Assembly: GCA_022796315.1 (NCBI GenBank)
Contig: JAAWIL010000046.1
Coordinates: 1 to 12,058, forward strand
Length of the DNA: 12,058 bases
Origin: Oscillibacter sp.
GTDB lineage: Bacteria > Bacillota > Clostridia > Oscillospirales > Oscillospiraceae
Direction: 5' to 3'
Part shown: one piece after another, positions 1-5,717 of the stretch
Layout of the letters: the number at the start of each line of letters is the position of its first letter
Numbering within the stretch: the first letter of the stretch is position 1
Notes under the pieces: generated by a model
What the model was told of the DNA's origin: nothing
Database searches by the model: none
Seen by the model: the letters and a program-made list of their open reading frames with translations, nothing else
Translations under genes and position numbers: made by a program

Positions 1-97
1 CCCTTGCAATCCGCCAGGATTGCGGCGGCTTTTTGCCTTGCTGGACAAAAAATCCCCTCGCCAATCCCCGCACGCTGAGATCCTAAACAGGCTCTAA
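1..97. repeat. MITE-like repeat, right part (copy 1)
   Basis: This is the right part of a short non-coding element; its left part lies outside the window. Bases 2-44 match 12016-12058 in the same orientation at 36 of 43 positions. Its right end (77-97) is the reverse complement of the left end of the other copy (11946-11966) at 19 of 21 positions, so the family has terminal inverted repeats beginning TTAGAGCCTG. The centre holds a small hairpin, AATCC/GGATT. No reading frame is visible. A MITE or other small palindromic mobile element is the best reading. Confidence 0.75.
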
Positions 98-107
98 AAC
101 GGGCCAA

Positions 108-140
108 GAGCGCCGCTGTGCATTGTTCACAGCGGCGCTC
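108..140. other. Perfect 13-bp hairpin in the intergenic region
   Basis: The arms GAGCGCCGCTGTG (108-120) and CACAGCGGCGCTC (128-140) are perfect reverse complements around a 7-base loop. There is no clear T-run on either side, so it is not a convincing intrinsic terminator. It could be a backup terminator for the minus-strand gene ending at 295 or a small palindromic repeat. I see nothing else supportable between 98 and 242. Confidence 0.5.
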
Positions 141-242
141 CATGGTTTCGGGCCCTGGTGGGATAGGGCGAACCCCAGCCCCAGGGGAAGACCCATACGC
201 ACCTCGCCCCTGGCCGGTCGGCCTGACGGCGGACTTCATAGG

Positions 243-279
243 CAAAGCCCGCGGCACATAAACGGTGCCGCGGGCTTTG
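243..279 (-). terminator. Intrinsic terminator of the stalk-domain protein gene
   Basis: A perfect 15-bp inverted repeat (CAAAGCCCGCGGCAC at 243-257, its complement at 265-279, 7-base loop) lies 16 bases beyond the stop codon of the minus-strand gene at 295. Read on the minus strand the stem has an AAA-GC-rich-TTT form, with the short U-run inside the 3' arm. A longer U-tract is lacking, so termination may be incomplete. Confidence 0.75.
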
Positions 280-294
280 TCCGCCCTGCAATGT

Positions 295-1326
295 TCAAGC
301 GTTCTGACTGGATACGGCCCGGAAGTAGAGGTTCAGCAGGTGGGCCAGATCGTCGGTGGGCAGGTAGGTCACGCCCTGGTCGATGACACAGCCGCCCAGC
401 AGGCCGCGCTCCTCGCCGTCCGGAGTCTTGGCCACATTGCTGCCGGGGAGGACGGAGAAGATCTCCGTGCCGTTCTCAAGCACCACAGCGCCCTTGCCGT
501 CCACCCACTTCACCTCATAGCCGGCGGCCTCGGCGGCGGCCCGCAGGGGCAGGTACAGCCGCTCCAGGTCCTCACTCTTGAGCATCCGGCCCCGGACCTC
601 CAGCAACTCGCCGTTCAGGCGGACCTCGCCGCTCTTGTCGGCCGTCATGTAGCCCTTGTAGGCGTAGGGCAGCAGCAGAACCTTCTCCACCTTGCCGTCC
701 TTGTCGCTCCAGACCAGGGCCTGGGAACCGGGAACCAGGTCGTCCACCGTGACGATGTTTTTCGTCAGCCAGGGGCTGATCTTGGCAGTCATGGGCACCG
801 TCAGCTCCTGGCCGCCGGCCACCTTCAGCTTCACCTCCGTCCGCTCCGGGGCGGGGTAGATGGCAATGGTGGCCGTGGGGACGATCTCGGTGATCTCATA
901 GTACTGGGGCGCCTTGTAGTCCGCGGGGATGTTGCCCACCACCACGACGGCAGAGGTCTGGGGAGGCAGGCTCATGGTCATGGCGGGACCCACCCAGGCG
1001 TAGAGGGTGTCGCCGTCCTTGACCTTGGACATGTCCATGGGCAGGCCGGTGACGGCGTCCACGCAGGGGGTGCCCTCCCGCAGGTGGACCACCACCTCAG
1101 AGAGGCCCGTATTGCCGTTGGCGCTGTTGGAGATCAGCAGGGAGCCGCTCTCCATCTTGGTGACCGTACCCCAGACCTGCACGGGGGCCAGGGGCTCCAC
1201 CGGGGCTTCGGCGGCGCTGTCCGGCGCGGGGGAGATCAGGGGCGTATTTCCCGCCGCCAGGGCGGGCAGGGAGAGGAGCACTGCGGCGCACAGGGCCAGA
1301 GACAGAATTTTTACCATGTGTTTCAT
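295..1326 (-). CDS. Secreted protein with copper-amine-oxidase-like stalk domain
   Basis: A 343-residue protein exported across the membrane. The N-terminus (residues 1 to about 25) is a signal peptide: MKHMVK, a hydrophobic stretch rich in L and A, then a PALAAG cleavage region. It is followed by a Pro/Ala/Glu-rich linker and a mainly beta middle part. The C-terminal quarter resembles the copper amine oxidase N-terminal (stalk) domain: YLPLRAAAEAAGYEVKW, then a VVLENGTEI strand, then GVTYLPTDDLAHLL. In this family the domain is a non-catalytic module common in Firmicute surface proteins; no amine oxidase catalytic domain is present. The start at 1326 is chosen because AAGGA lies 9 bases upstream and the signal peptide begins there; the frame stays open further upstream but that stretch is not protein-like. 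Its start overlaps the end of the broken upstream frame as ATGA. The true ligand is unknown. Confidence 0.85.
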   Translation of the reverse strand: MKHMVKILSLALCAAVLLSLPALAAGNTPLISPAPDSAAEAPVEPLAPVQVWGTVTKMESGSLLISNSANGNTGLSEVVVHLREGTPCVDAVTGLPMDMSKVKDGDTLYAWVGPAMTMSLPPQTSAVVVVGNIPADYKAPQYYEITEIVPTATIAIYPAPERTEVKLKVAGGQELTVPMTAKISPWLTKNIVTVDDLVPGSQALVWSDKDGKVEKVLLLPYAYKGYMTADKSGEVRLNGELLEVRGRMLKSEDLERLYLPLRAAAEAAGYEVKWVDGKGAVVLENGTEIFSVLPGSNVAKTPDGEERGLLGGCVIDQGVTYLPTDDLAHLLNLYFRAVSSQNA

Positions 1327-1692
1327 AGGTGTTCGTCCTTTCTTGTTTGGTTTCTGCTTCTTAGACGGCGGGGGAAGCGGAAAAGTTCCCGGCCTCGGGG
1401 AAAAAATTTTGGCGTTTTTGGAAAGCGGTCCGGCCCACCCAGCTCCAGCCCCGTCTGGAGGCCCGGAAAGAACTGGTATTCCACCTGGATTTCTCCTAGG
1501 AGGCTTTTGCCGTCCAGGAGGTTGCTGACGGCCCGGATCAGCGTGCGGTTGTGGCGGTGCGTCTGGCGGAAGGCGTTCCACTGGGTTTGGCAGCTCTGAG
1601 TGAGCTGGCGCAGCTTGGGGTCCCTGGCGGTGTGCTGGGTTAGGAGTTGGCGGACCAGGTCTGCCAGGGCTTTTTGGGTGGGATTCTGCCAT
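1323..1692 (-). pseudogene. Frameshifted small helical protein gene
   Basis: The minus frame from about 1670 to 1323 reads like a real protein rich in charged, helix-forming residues, including ALADLVRQLLTQH, LIRAVSNLLDGK and EIQVEYQFFPGLQTGLELG. It has no start codon in frame. An ATG at 1692 begins MAESHPK in another frame; removing one base from the A5 run (T5 on the plus strand, 1671-1675) joins the two into one 122-residue protein ending at a TGA that overlaps the ATG of the stalk-protein gene. The E..YQFF.GLQTGLELG end loosely recalls small Clostridial proteins of unknown function with an ExxxFxxGFRLG motif, but I do not claim a family. The last ~30 residues (RFPRRLRSRNQTRKDEHL) look less protein-like. 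It may be a pseudogene, a slippage-switchable gene or a one-base sequencing error. No good ribosome binding site precedes the ATG. Confidence 0.45.
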
Positions 1693-1998
1693 GATGATGG
1701 CTGGGCATTTGCACCCCCCATTTTCTTTTTGGTCTTGCCAAAAAGAAAACGGGCCGTGCACGGTCCAAAAGAAAAAAACGCTTGGGCGAGAACTTGGCCG
1801 TGCGGCCAAGTTTCGCCATGTGCGGGAGTTGTCCCCGCCTGGTTTGGGTGAAGACTTGGGGGTTCCTGCCGGCGCGCGCCGGACCGGGTCCCTTGTAGGA
1901 GTTTTTCCCCGCGTGAAGAGACTTCCGACAGAGGCTGTTGGGAGGTTGACGAACGGTCCCTGCTTCTCTTTCCGCGCTTCCGCGCTGGCTGGGCGCTC
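1683..1998. repeat. Hairpin-rich ~320 bp intergenic repeat, copy A
   Basis: This stretch matches 7113-7440 in the same orientation over its whole length, with several indels. Shared landmarks in order are CATTTGCACCCCCCATTTTC, an A/T-rich hairpin, CGGGCCGTGCACGGTCC, a GC hairpin, TTGTCCCCGCC, the 14-base palindrome CCGGCGCGCGCCGG, then GAGGCTGTTGGG, GGTTGACG and TTTCCGCGCTT. Hairpins in this copy are TTTTCTTTTTGG/CCAAAAAGAAAA and AACTTGGCC/GGCCAAGTT. Peptides read through it are not conserved in frame between copies, because the A/T hairpin is 29 bases here and 34 in the other copy. It lies upstream of the minus-strand genes at 1692 and 1326, so it may form their leader RNA. Confidence 0.8.
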
Positions 1999-2097
1999 CC
2001 GGAACCTCCGGTCTTCCGAGGACCGCACCCCGTAGGGCCTGGACCCCTGGCCGGGCCATCCCTCCGCAGCCTCCAGGCTTCCTCTGAGGGGGGGGCT

Positions 2098-2176
2098 GTA
2101 GGGGCGGCTATCAGCCGCCCGTCTTCCCACGACATCCGGATTTCCCATAGGACGGGCGATTGGTAATCGCCCCTAC
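2098..2176. repeat. REP/BIME-like pair of inverted palindromes
   Basis: There are two short hairpins of the same type in opposite orientation. The first is GTAGG followed by GGGCGGCT-ATC-AGCCGCCC (2102-2120). The second is GGGCGATT-GGT-AATCGCCC (2154-2172) followed by CTAC. The outer ends GTAGGGGCG and CGCCCCTAC are reverse complements, so the whole block is an imperfect palindrome with a ~30-base spacer. Stem sequences differ between the two hairpins but pairing is kept. This is the form of repeated extragenic palindromes arranged as a BIME. Confidence 0.6.
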
Positions 2177-2217
2177 CGGGCGGAGGGCTTCCCCCCCAGG
2201 ACCTTCCAGCAATCATT

Positions 2218-2270
2218 GCATAAGGGGTGTCCCCCCTAGTGCTATATATACACCTGGGGGCACCCCTTGC
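2218..2270. repeat. Long imperfect inverted repeat before the regulator promoter
   Basis: The arms AAGGGGTGTCCCCC (2222-2235) and GGGGGCACCCCTT (2256-2268) pair except for one bulged T. Outer GCA/TGC and inner GTG/CAC extend the pairing, and the loop is an AT-rich TAGTGCTATATATACACCT type sequence. The right arm overlaps the -35 box of the regulator gene. It may be a small mobile palindrome or a terminator insulating the promoter. Confidence 0.55.
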
Positions 2271-2295
2271 CAAGAAAAATTTTTTATGATATGGT
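2267..2295 (+). promoter_or_regulatory. Sigma-70 type promoter of the ribbon-helix-helix gene
   Basis: TTGCCA (2267-2272) and TATGGT (2290-2295) are spaced by exactly 17 bases, which include an A5T6 tract. Start of transcription would be about 2302, giving a leader of about 30 bases. A TATGAT at 2285-2290 would have only a 12-base spacer and is less likely. Confidence 0.6.
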
Positions 2296-2322
2296 GCATA
2301 TGTCATTACCACATGGTGCATA
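2291..2322 (+). promoter_or_regulatory. Candidate operator: two ATGGTGCATA boxes
   Basis: The 10-base sequence ATGGTGCATA occurs twice as a direct repeat, at 2291-2300 and 2313-2322, start to start 22 bases (about two helical turns). The first copy overlaps the -10 box and the second abuts the ribosome binding site. Ribbon-helix-helix repressors commonly bind tandem short sites in their own promoter, so autoregulation by the gene that follows is the natural inference. Confidence 0.45.
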
Positions 2323-2333
2323 GGAGGTACAGT

Positions 2334-2579
2334 GTGAGCCAATACCCATTAGTAAACCGGAAGCGGTTTGTCTCTTCCCTCGCCAACGAACTTGTAGAGC
2401 CGTTTGACGCCTTATCCAAGGAGACCCGTATCCCCAAATCCCGGCTCCTGGACATGGCCATCGAAGACCTCCTGAAAAAATACGAAAAAAGGACGGCTGA
2501 GCCGTCCTTTTTTTATCCCCGCAGAGAAAGCAAAGGAAGAGGAAGGGGTCCCGGGGAAACCGTAGGCTTCCCCGCTTGA
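2334..2579 (+). CDS. Small ribbon-helix-helix DNA-binding regulator
   Basis: An 81-residue frame starting at GTG 2334, chosen because AGGAGG (2322-2327) lies 6 bases upstream. Residues 4 to about 53 fit a ribbon-helix-helix fold: PLVNRKRFVSSLANELVEP gives a beta strand with exposed basic residues and the first helix, and ETRIPKSRLLDMAIEDLLKKY gives the turn and second helix. The pattern RIPxSxLLDxAIEDLLKKYEK is typical of Clostridial members. These proteins dimerise and usually repress nearby promoters. The domain ends at KKYEKR; the remaining residues are translated through an intrinsic terminator (2485-2514) and then a low-complexity Arg/Gly tail, which is odd. One extra base in the A6 run at 2485-2490, or a -1 shift there, would end the protein at the TGA in the terminator loop (2498-2500) after KKYEKKDG, giving a more normal ~55-residue protein. 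The downstream half is therefore doubtful. Confidence 0.7.
   Translation: MSQYPLVNRKRFVSSLANELVEPFDALSKETRIPKSRLLDMAIEDLLKKYEKRTAEPSFFYPRRESKGRGRGPGETVGFPA
2485..2514 (+). terminator. Intrinsic terminator inside the regulator frame
   Basis: A6 then GGACGGC (2491-2497), loop TGA, GCCGTCC (2501-2507) and T7 (2508-2514): a textbook terminator, 13 paired bases in all. It lies 63 bases before the annotated stop codon, so most transcripts should end before the stop. The A6 run before it and T7 after it make it potentially active on both strands. Confidence 0.85.
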
Positions 2580-2685
2580 TTTGCCTCCGGCAAATCAAGA
2601 AGTTCAATCATTTTCGGCAGGACACCCTCCAGAGGGACTTCTCTTGCCCCTGCGGGGCAATTCACCTTCTGCGCCTGCCGAAAAT
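2577..2685. repeat. Folded inverted-repeat element between regulator and typA
   Basis: Outer arms ATTTTCGGCAGG (2610-2621) and CCTGCCGAAAAT (2674-2685) are perfect 12-base complements enclosing two smaller hairpins, CCCTC/GAGGG and TTGCCCC-TGC-GGGGCAA, so 76 bases could fold as a three-way junction. Just before it is a further 9-bp hairpin, TGATTTGCC-TCC-GGCAAATCA (2577-2597), whose first bases are the stop codon of the regulator frame. No reading frame is likely. It may be a small non-autonomous mobile element or a structured RNA; nothing else is seen up to 2749. Confidence 0.55.
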
Positions 2686-2749
2686 AACTCGATCCAGCGG
2701 CCTTGGGCGGCGTTCACCGGTAACCGGCGTCACTGGTGGGGGGGGGCAT

Positions 2750-2771
2750 AAGGGGGAGCCCGCTCCCCCTT
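2750..2771 (-). terminator. typA: Probable terminator at the end of typA
   Basis: AAGGGGGAG (2750-2758) and CTCCCCCTT (2763-2771) pair perfectly around a 4-base loop and touch the TAA stop of the minus-strand typA. There is only a weak U-run on the minus strand, so it may act partly as an RNA 3' stabiliser. Confidence 0.55.
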
Positions 2772-4591
2772 TATTTCTTATGCAAGGCTTTCATCCGCTT
2801 CTCGTGGTCGAGGATGCTCTTGCGCATCCGCAGGCTCTTCGGGGTCACCTCCAGCAGCTCGTCGTCCGCCAGGAACTCCAGGCACTGCTCCAGACTCATC
2901 TGCTTGGGGGGCACCAGCCGCAGCGCGTCGTCGGAGCCGCTGGCACGGGTGTTGGTCAGCTGCTTCTTCTTGCACACGTTCACCGTCATGTCCTCGCTCC
3001 GGGGACTCACGCCGATCACCATGCCGCCGTACACCGGAATGCCCGCGCCAATGAACAGCGTCCCCCGCTCCTGGGCGTTGTACAGGCCGTAGGTGATGGA
3101 CTCGCCGGTCTCAAAGGCGATGATGGAGCCGTTGCCCCGGCGGGAGATGTCACCCTTGTAGGGGGCGTAGCTGTCAAAGACCGAGGCCATGATGCCCTCG
3201 CCCTTGGTGTCGGTGAGGAAGTCGCTGCGGTAGCCGAACAGGCCCCGGGCGGGAATCAGGAACTCAATCTTCATCCGCTCGCCCACAGGGGTCATCTCCA
3301 CCAGGTCCGCCTTCCGCTGGCCCAGCTTCTCGATGACCGGGCCCACGCAGTCCCCGGGCACGTCCACCACCAGCCGCTCAATGGGCTCGCAGGTCTTCCC
3401 GTCAATCTCCTGGTACAGCACACGGGCCGGGGAGACCTGGAACTCGTAGCCCTCCCGGCGCATGGTCTCGATGAGGATGGAGAGGGACATTTCGCCCCGG
3501 CCCGCCACGTTGAAGGCGGTCTCCCGGTCGGTGTCCGTCACCCGCAGGGAGACGTCCTTCAGGGTCTCCCGGTACAGCCGCTCCCGGATCTGGCGGGAGG
3601 TGACGAACTTGCCCTCCCGGCCCGCGAAGGGGGAGTCGTTGACAGAGAAGGTCATCTCCAGAGTGGGGGCGGAGATCTTCACGAAGGGCAGGGCCTCCAC
3701 CGTGCCGGAGGCGCAGATGGTGTCGCCGATGGTGATGTCGCCGATGCCGCTCATGGCGATGATGTTGCCGGCGGAGGATTCGGCGACGGGCTTGCGGCTG
3801 AGGCCGTCAAACTCATAGATGGCCGTGGCCTTGGCCTTGCGGAGCACGGCCTCGGGGTCGTGGTAGTTGCACACGGCGATCTCCTGGTTCTGCTTCAGGG
3901 TGCCCCGCTCAATGCGGCCGATGGCGATGCGGCCCACAAATTCATTGTAGTCAATGGAGCTCACCAGCATCTGGAAGGGCTGGTCCACGTTGGCCTCCGG
4001 GGCGGGGATATACTCCAGAATAGTCTCGAAGAGGGGGGAGAGATCCGTGCCCGCGGCGTCGGGGGAGTAGGAGGCGGTGCCGTTGCGGCCGGAGCAGAAG
4101 AGCATGGGGCTGTCCAGCTGTTCCGGGGTGGCGTCCAGGTCCATGAGGAGCTCCAGCACCTCGTCCACCACCTCGTGGATACGCTGGTCCGGGCGGTCGA
4201 TCTTGTTCACCACCACGATGACCCGGTGCCCCAGTTCCAGGGCTTTGGAGAGGACGAAGCGGGTCTGGGGCATGGGGCCCTCGGCGGCGTCCACCAGCAG
4301 GATGACGCCGTTGACCATCTTCAAAATGCGTTCCACCTCGCCGCCGAAGTCGGCGTGGCCCGGGGTGTCCACGATGTTGACCTTGGTGTCCTTGTACTGG
4401 ATGGCGGTGTTTTTGGCCAGGATGGTGATGCCCCGCTCCCGCTCCAGGTCGCCGGAATCCATGACGCGGTCCACCACCTCCTGGTTCTCCCGGTACACAC
4501 CGCCCTGCTTGAGCATTTCGTCCACCAGCGTGGTCTTGCCATGGTCCACGTGGGCAATAATCGCGACGTTTCTCAGTTTTTCATTCAGCAT
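2771..4591 (-). CDS. typA: Translational GTPase TypA/BipA
   Basis: A 606-residue ribosome-associated GTPase of the EF-G/LepA family, linked to ribosome assembly and stress growth in other bacteria. G-domain motifs are visible: AHVDHGKT (13-20, P-loop), RGITI (53-57, switch I), DTPGH (75-79) and NKID (129-132). After this come the EF-Tu domain 2-like barrel, an EF-G domain III/V-like region (REGYEFQVSPARVLY, then ARGLFGYRSDFLTDTKGEG) and the TypA-specific C-terminal domain ending in TPKSLRMRKSILDHEKRMKALHKK. Length matches the family (about 605-615). The start ATG 4591 is preferred over a TTG eight codons upstream (4615), because GGAG lies 7 bases upstream and MxNEKLRN is the usual beginning. 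It is monocistronic with its own promoter (4676-4704). No odd residues were seen. Confidence 0.97.
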   Translation of the reverse strand: MLNEKLRNVAIIAHVDHGKTTLVDEMLKQGGVYRENQEVVDRVMDSGDLERERGITILAKNTAIQYKDTKVNIVDTPGHADFGGEVERILKMVNGVILLVDAAEGPMPQTRFVLSKALELGHRVIVVVNKIDRPDQRIHEVVDEVLELLMDLDATPEQLDSPMLFCSGRNGTASYSPDAAGTDLSPLFETILEYIPAPEANVDQPFQMLVSSIDYNEFVGRIAIGRIERGTLKQNQEIAVCNYHDPEAVLRKAKATAIYEFDGLSRKPVAESSAGNIIAMSGIGDITIGDTICASGTVEALPFVKISAPTLEMTFSVNDSPFAGREGKFVTSRQIRERLYRETLKDVSLRVTDTDRETAFNVAGRGEMSLSILIETMRREGYEFQVSPARVLYQEIDGKTCEPIERLVVDVPGDCVGPVIEKLGQRKADLVEMTPVGERMKIEFLIPARGLFGYRSDFLTDTKGEGIMASVFDSYAPYKGDISRRGNGSIIAFETGESITYGLYNAQERGTLFIGAGIPVYGGMVIGVSPRSEDMTVNVCKKKQLTNTRASGSDDALRLVPPKQMSLEQCLEFLADDELLEVTPKSLRMRKSILDHEKRMKALHKK

Positions 4592-4675
4592 AGATGTCTC
4601 CTTATCCAACGGCAAGACGCCCCATCGCAGACAGGGCGGCGCGAAGCGCCGTCATTTCTAACATATCGACGTTTT

Positions 4676-4704
4676 ATTATAGACAGATTTTTCCCGCAAT
4701 GCAA
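4676..4704 (-). promoter_or_regulatory. typA: Sigma-70 promoter of typA
   Basis: On the minus strand TTGCAT (4699-4704), a 17-base spacer and a perfect TATAAT (4676-4681) precede typA. Transcription would begin near 4669, giving a leader of about 78 bases that contains a small hairpin GGCGC-TTC-GCGCC. Confidence 0.8.
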
Positions 4705-4729
4705 GGTAAAAATCCCACAAAATCAGCAA

Positions 4730-4765
4730 AAAAGGGGCGGTTCCTCATGTGAAACCGTCCCTTTT
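4730..4765 (-). terminator. Intrinsic terminator after the exporter gene
   Basis: On the minus strand a stem of 13 pairs (arms at 4753-4765 and 4730-4742, one G-U pair) is followed by T6. It lies 16 bases beyond the stop of the exporter gene and ends the symporter-exporter transcript just before the typA promoter. The A-run and T-run on both sides may make it bidirectional. Confidence 0.85.
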
Positions 4766-4780
4766 CTCCCGTGGCTCCAT

Positions 4781-5662
4781 TCAGCCGGCGTACCGCACGG
4801 CAATCCGGTCCCCGGAGTTCAATTCCAACTCCAGCAGACAGCTGTTTTCGTCCATCCGCTGAATGGTTGAAGAAGAGATGTAAACGCCCTCGCCCCAGGG
4901 CAGTTCCCGGGAGGCGGAGAAGGACTGAAACCGCCGGATCACCATGGTGTACTCCGTCCCGCCCTGGGGAGACCGCAGGCCGAGCCGGATCTCCCCCGCC
5001 GGATAATCCACAGACATCCCGGCAAGCCTGTAGTCGTGCAGGCCCGGCTGCGCCGCCCGGTCCGGCTCCATCCGCTCGCGTCCGTCCGTTTCGCCTTCCG
5101 AACCGCCCGCCGGCGCGTCCTCCGGCGCTTCCTGGACCGGGGCGCGGGTGGGCAGCAGGGTGTTGATGATGAGCGCCACGCCGGCGCCGGTCAGGGTCTC
5201 AACGACACGGGCCAGGCCGTAGTAAAACCGCTCCCCGCCGGGGACGTTTCCGGCAATCACCATGACGCAGGGGACGATGCAGGCCATGACGCAGGCGTTG
5301 GGCCGCTTGAGCAGGGTGCAGACCCAGATCCCGGCCACGCAGACCAGGCCCAGCATGGCGGCGGTCAGGGCCCAGTGGTGCAGGAAGGGCTCAATCACCA
5401 GCAGAAACAGGCCCAGCACCGCGCCGATCAGCACGCCCAAGAACCGGGACAGCCCGGACTTCAAGGTCTGTTCCACGGTGTTCTGCATACAGACAATGCC
5501 GGCAATGCAGGCGTACAGGGGCCCGATATAGCCCAGGACACCGGGGTAGCTCTCATTATAGAGCAGCCCGGAGGGGGCGAAAATCACATAGGAAACCATG
5601 ACCGCCACGGCGGTTTTCACGGTGCGCATTCCGATATGGGGAATATTTTGACCGAGTGTCAT
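4781..5662 (-). CDS. Aromatic acid exporter/FUSC family membrane protein
   Basis: A 293-residue inner-membrane protein. Residues 1 to about 172 form about six membrane segments (roughly 12-29, 44-60, 74-92, 98-116, 124-140, 155-171) with a family-like start (IGMRTVKTAVAVMVSYVIF) and repeated GVLIGAVLGL and GAGVALIINTLLP segments, as in the ArAE_1/DUF939 group of the FUSC superfamily. Such proteins are thought to export aromatic acids or small organic acids; the substrate is unknown. Residues about 178-201 are an acidic linker, and 205-293 form a soluble, mainly beta part (AGEIRLGLRSPQG, EYTMVIRRFQSF, GVYISSSTIQ, CLLELELNSGDRIAVRYAG) that does not look like the helical C-terminal domain usual in this group. 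AAGGAG lies about 9 bases before the ATG. It follows the symporter gene by 55 bases and is probably co-transcribed. Confidence 0.8.
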   Translation of the reverse strand: MTLGQNIPHIGMRTVKTAVAVMVSYVIFAPSGLLYNESYPGVLGYIGPLYACIAGIVCMQNTVEQTLKSGLSRFLGVLIGAVLGLFLLVIEPFLHHWALTAAMLGLVCVAGIWVCTLLKRPNACVMACIVPCVMVIAGNVPGGERFYYGLARVVETLTGAGVALIINTLLPTRAPVQEAPEDAPAGGSEGETDGRERMEPDRAAQPGLHDYRLAGMSVDYPAGEIRLGLRSPQGGTEYTMVIRRFQSFSASRELPWGEGVYISSSTIQRMDENSCLLELELNSGDRIAVRYAG

Positions 5663-5717
5663 AGGGAAGTTCTCCTTGCTTTGTCCGGAGGGGCCTGCGG
5701 GAGGTGAGACGGGCTTT

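Noticed and set aside
265..1599. 444-codon plus-strand frame opposite the stalk-domain gene
   Set aside because: It crosses the terminator and the signal peptide of the minus-strand gene and has antisense-type composition.
1691..2035. Small proteins read from the ~320 bp repeats (also 7126-7431)
   Set aside because: The copies share short words such as ENGPCTVQK, but a 5-base length difference in the A/T hairpin shifts the frame between copies, so conservation is of DNA or RNA, not of protein.
2576..4870. 764-codon open frame on the plus strand opposite typA
   Set aside because: It is the antisense shadow of a clear TypA gene, rich in His/Gly/Val from the complement of GC-rich codons, with no domain or ribosome binding site.
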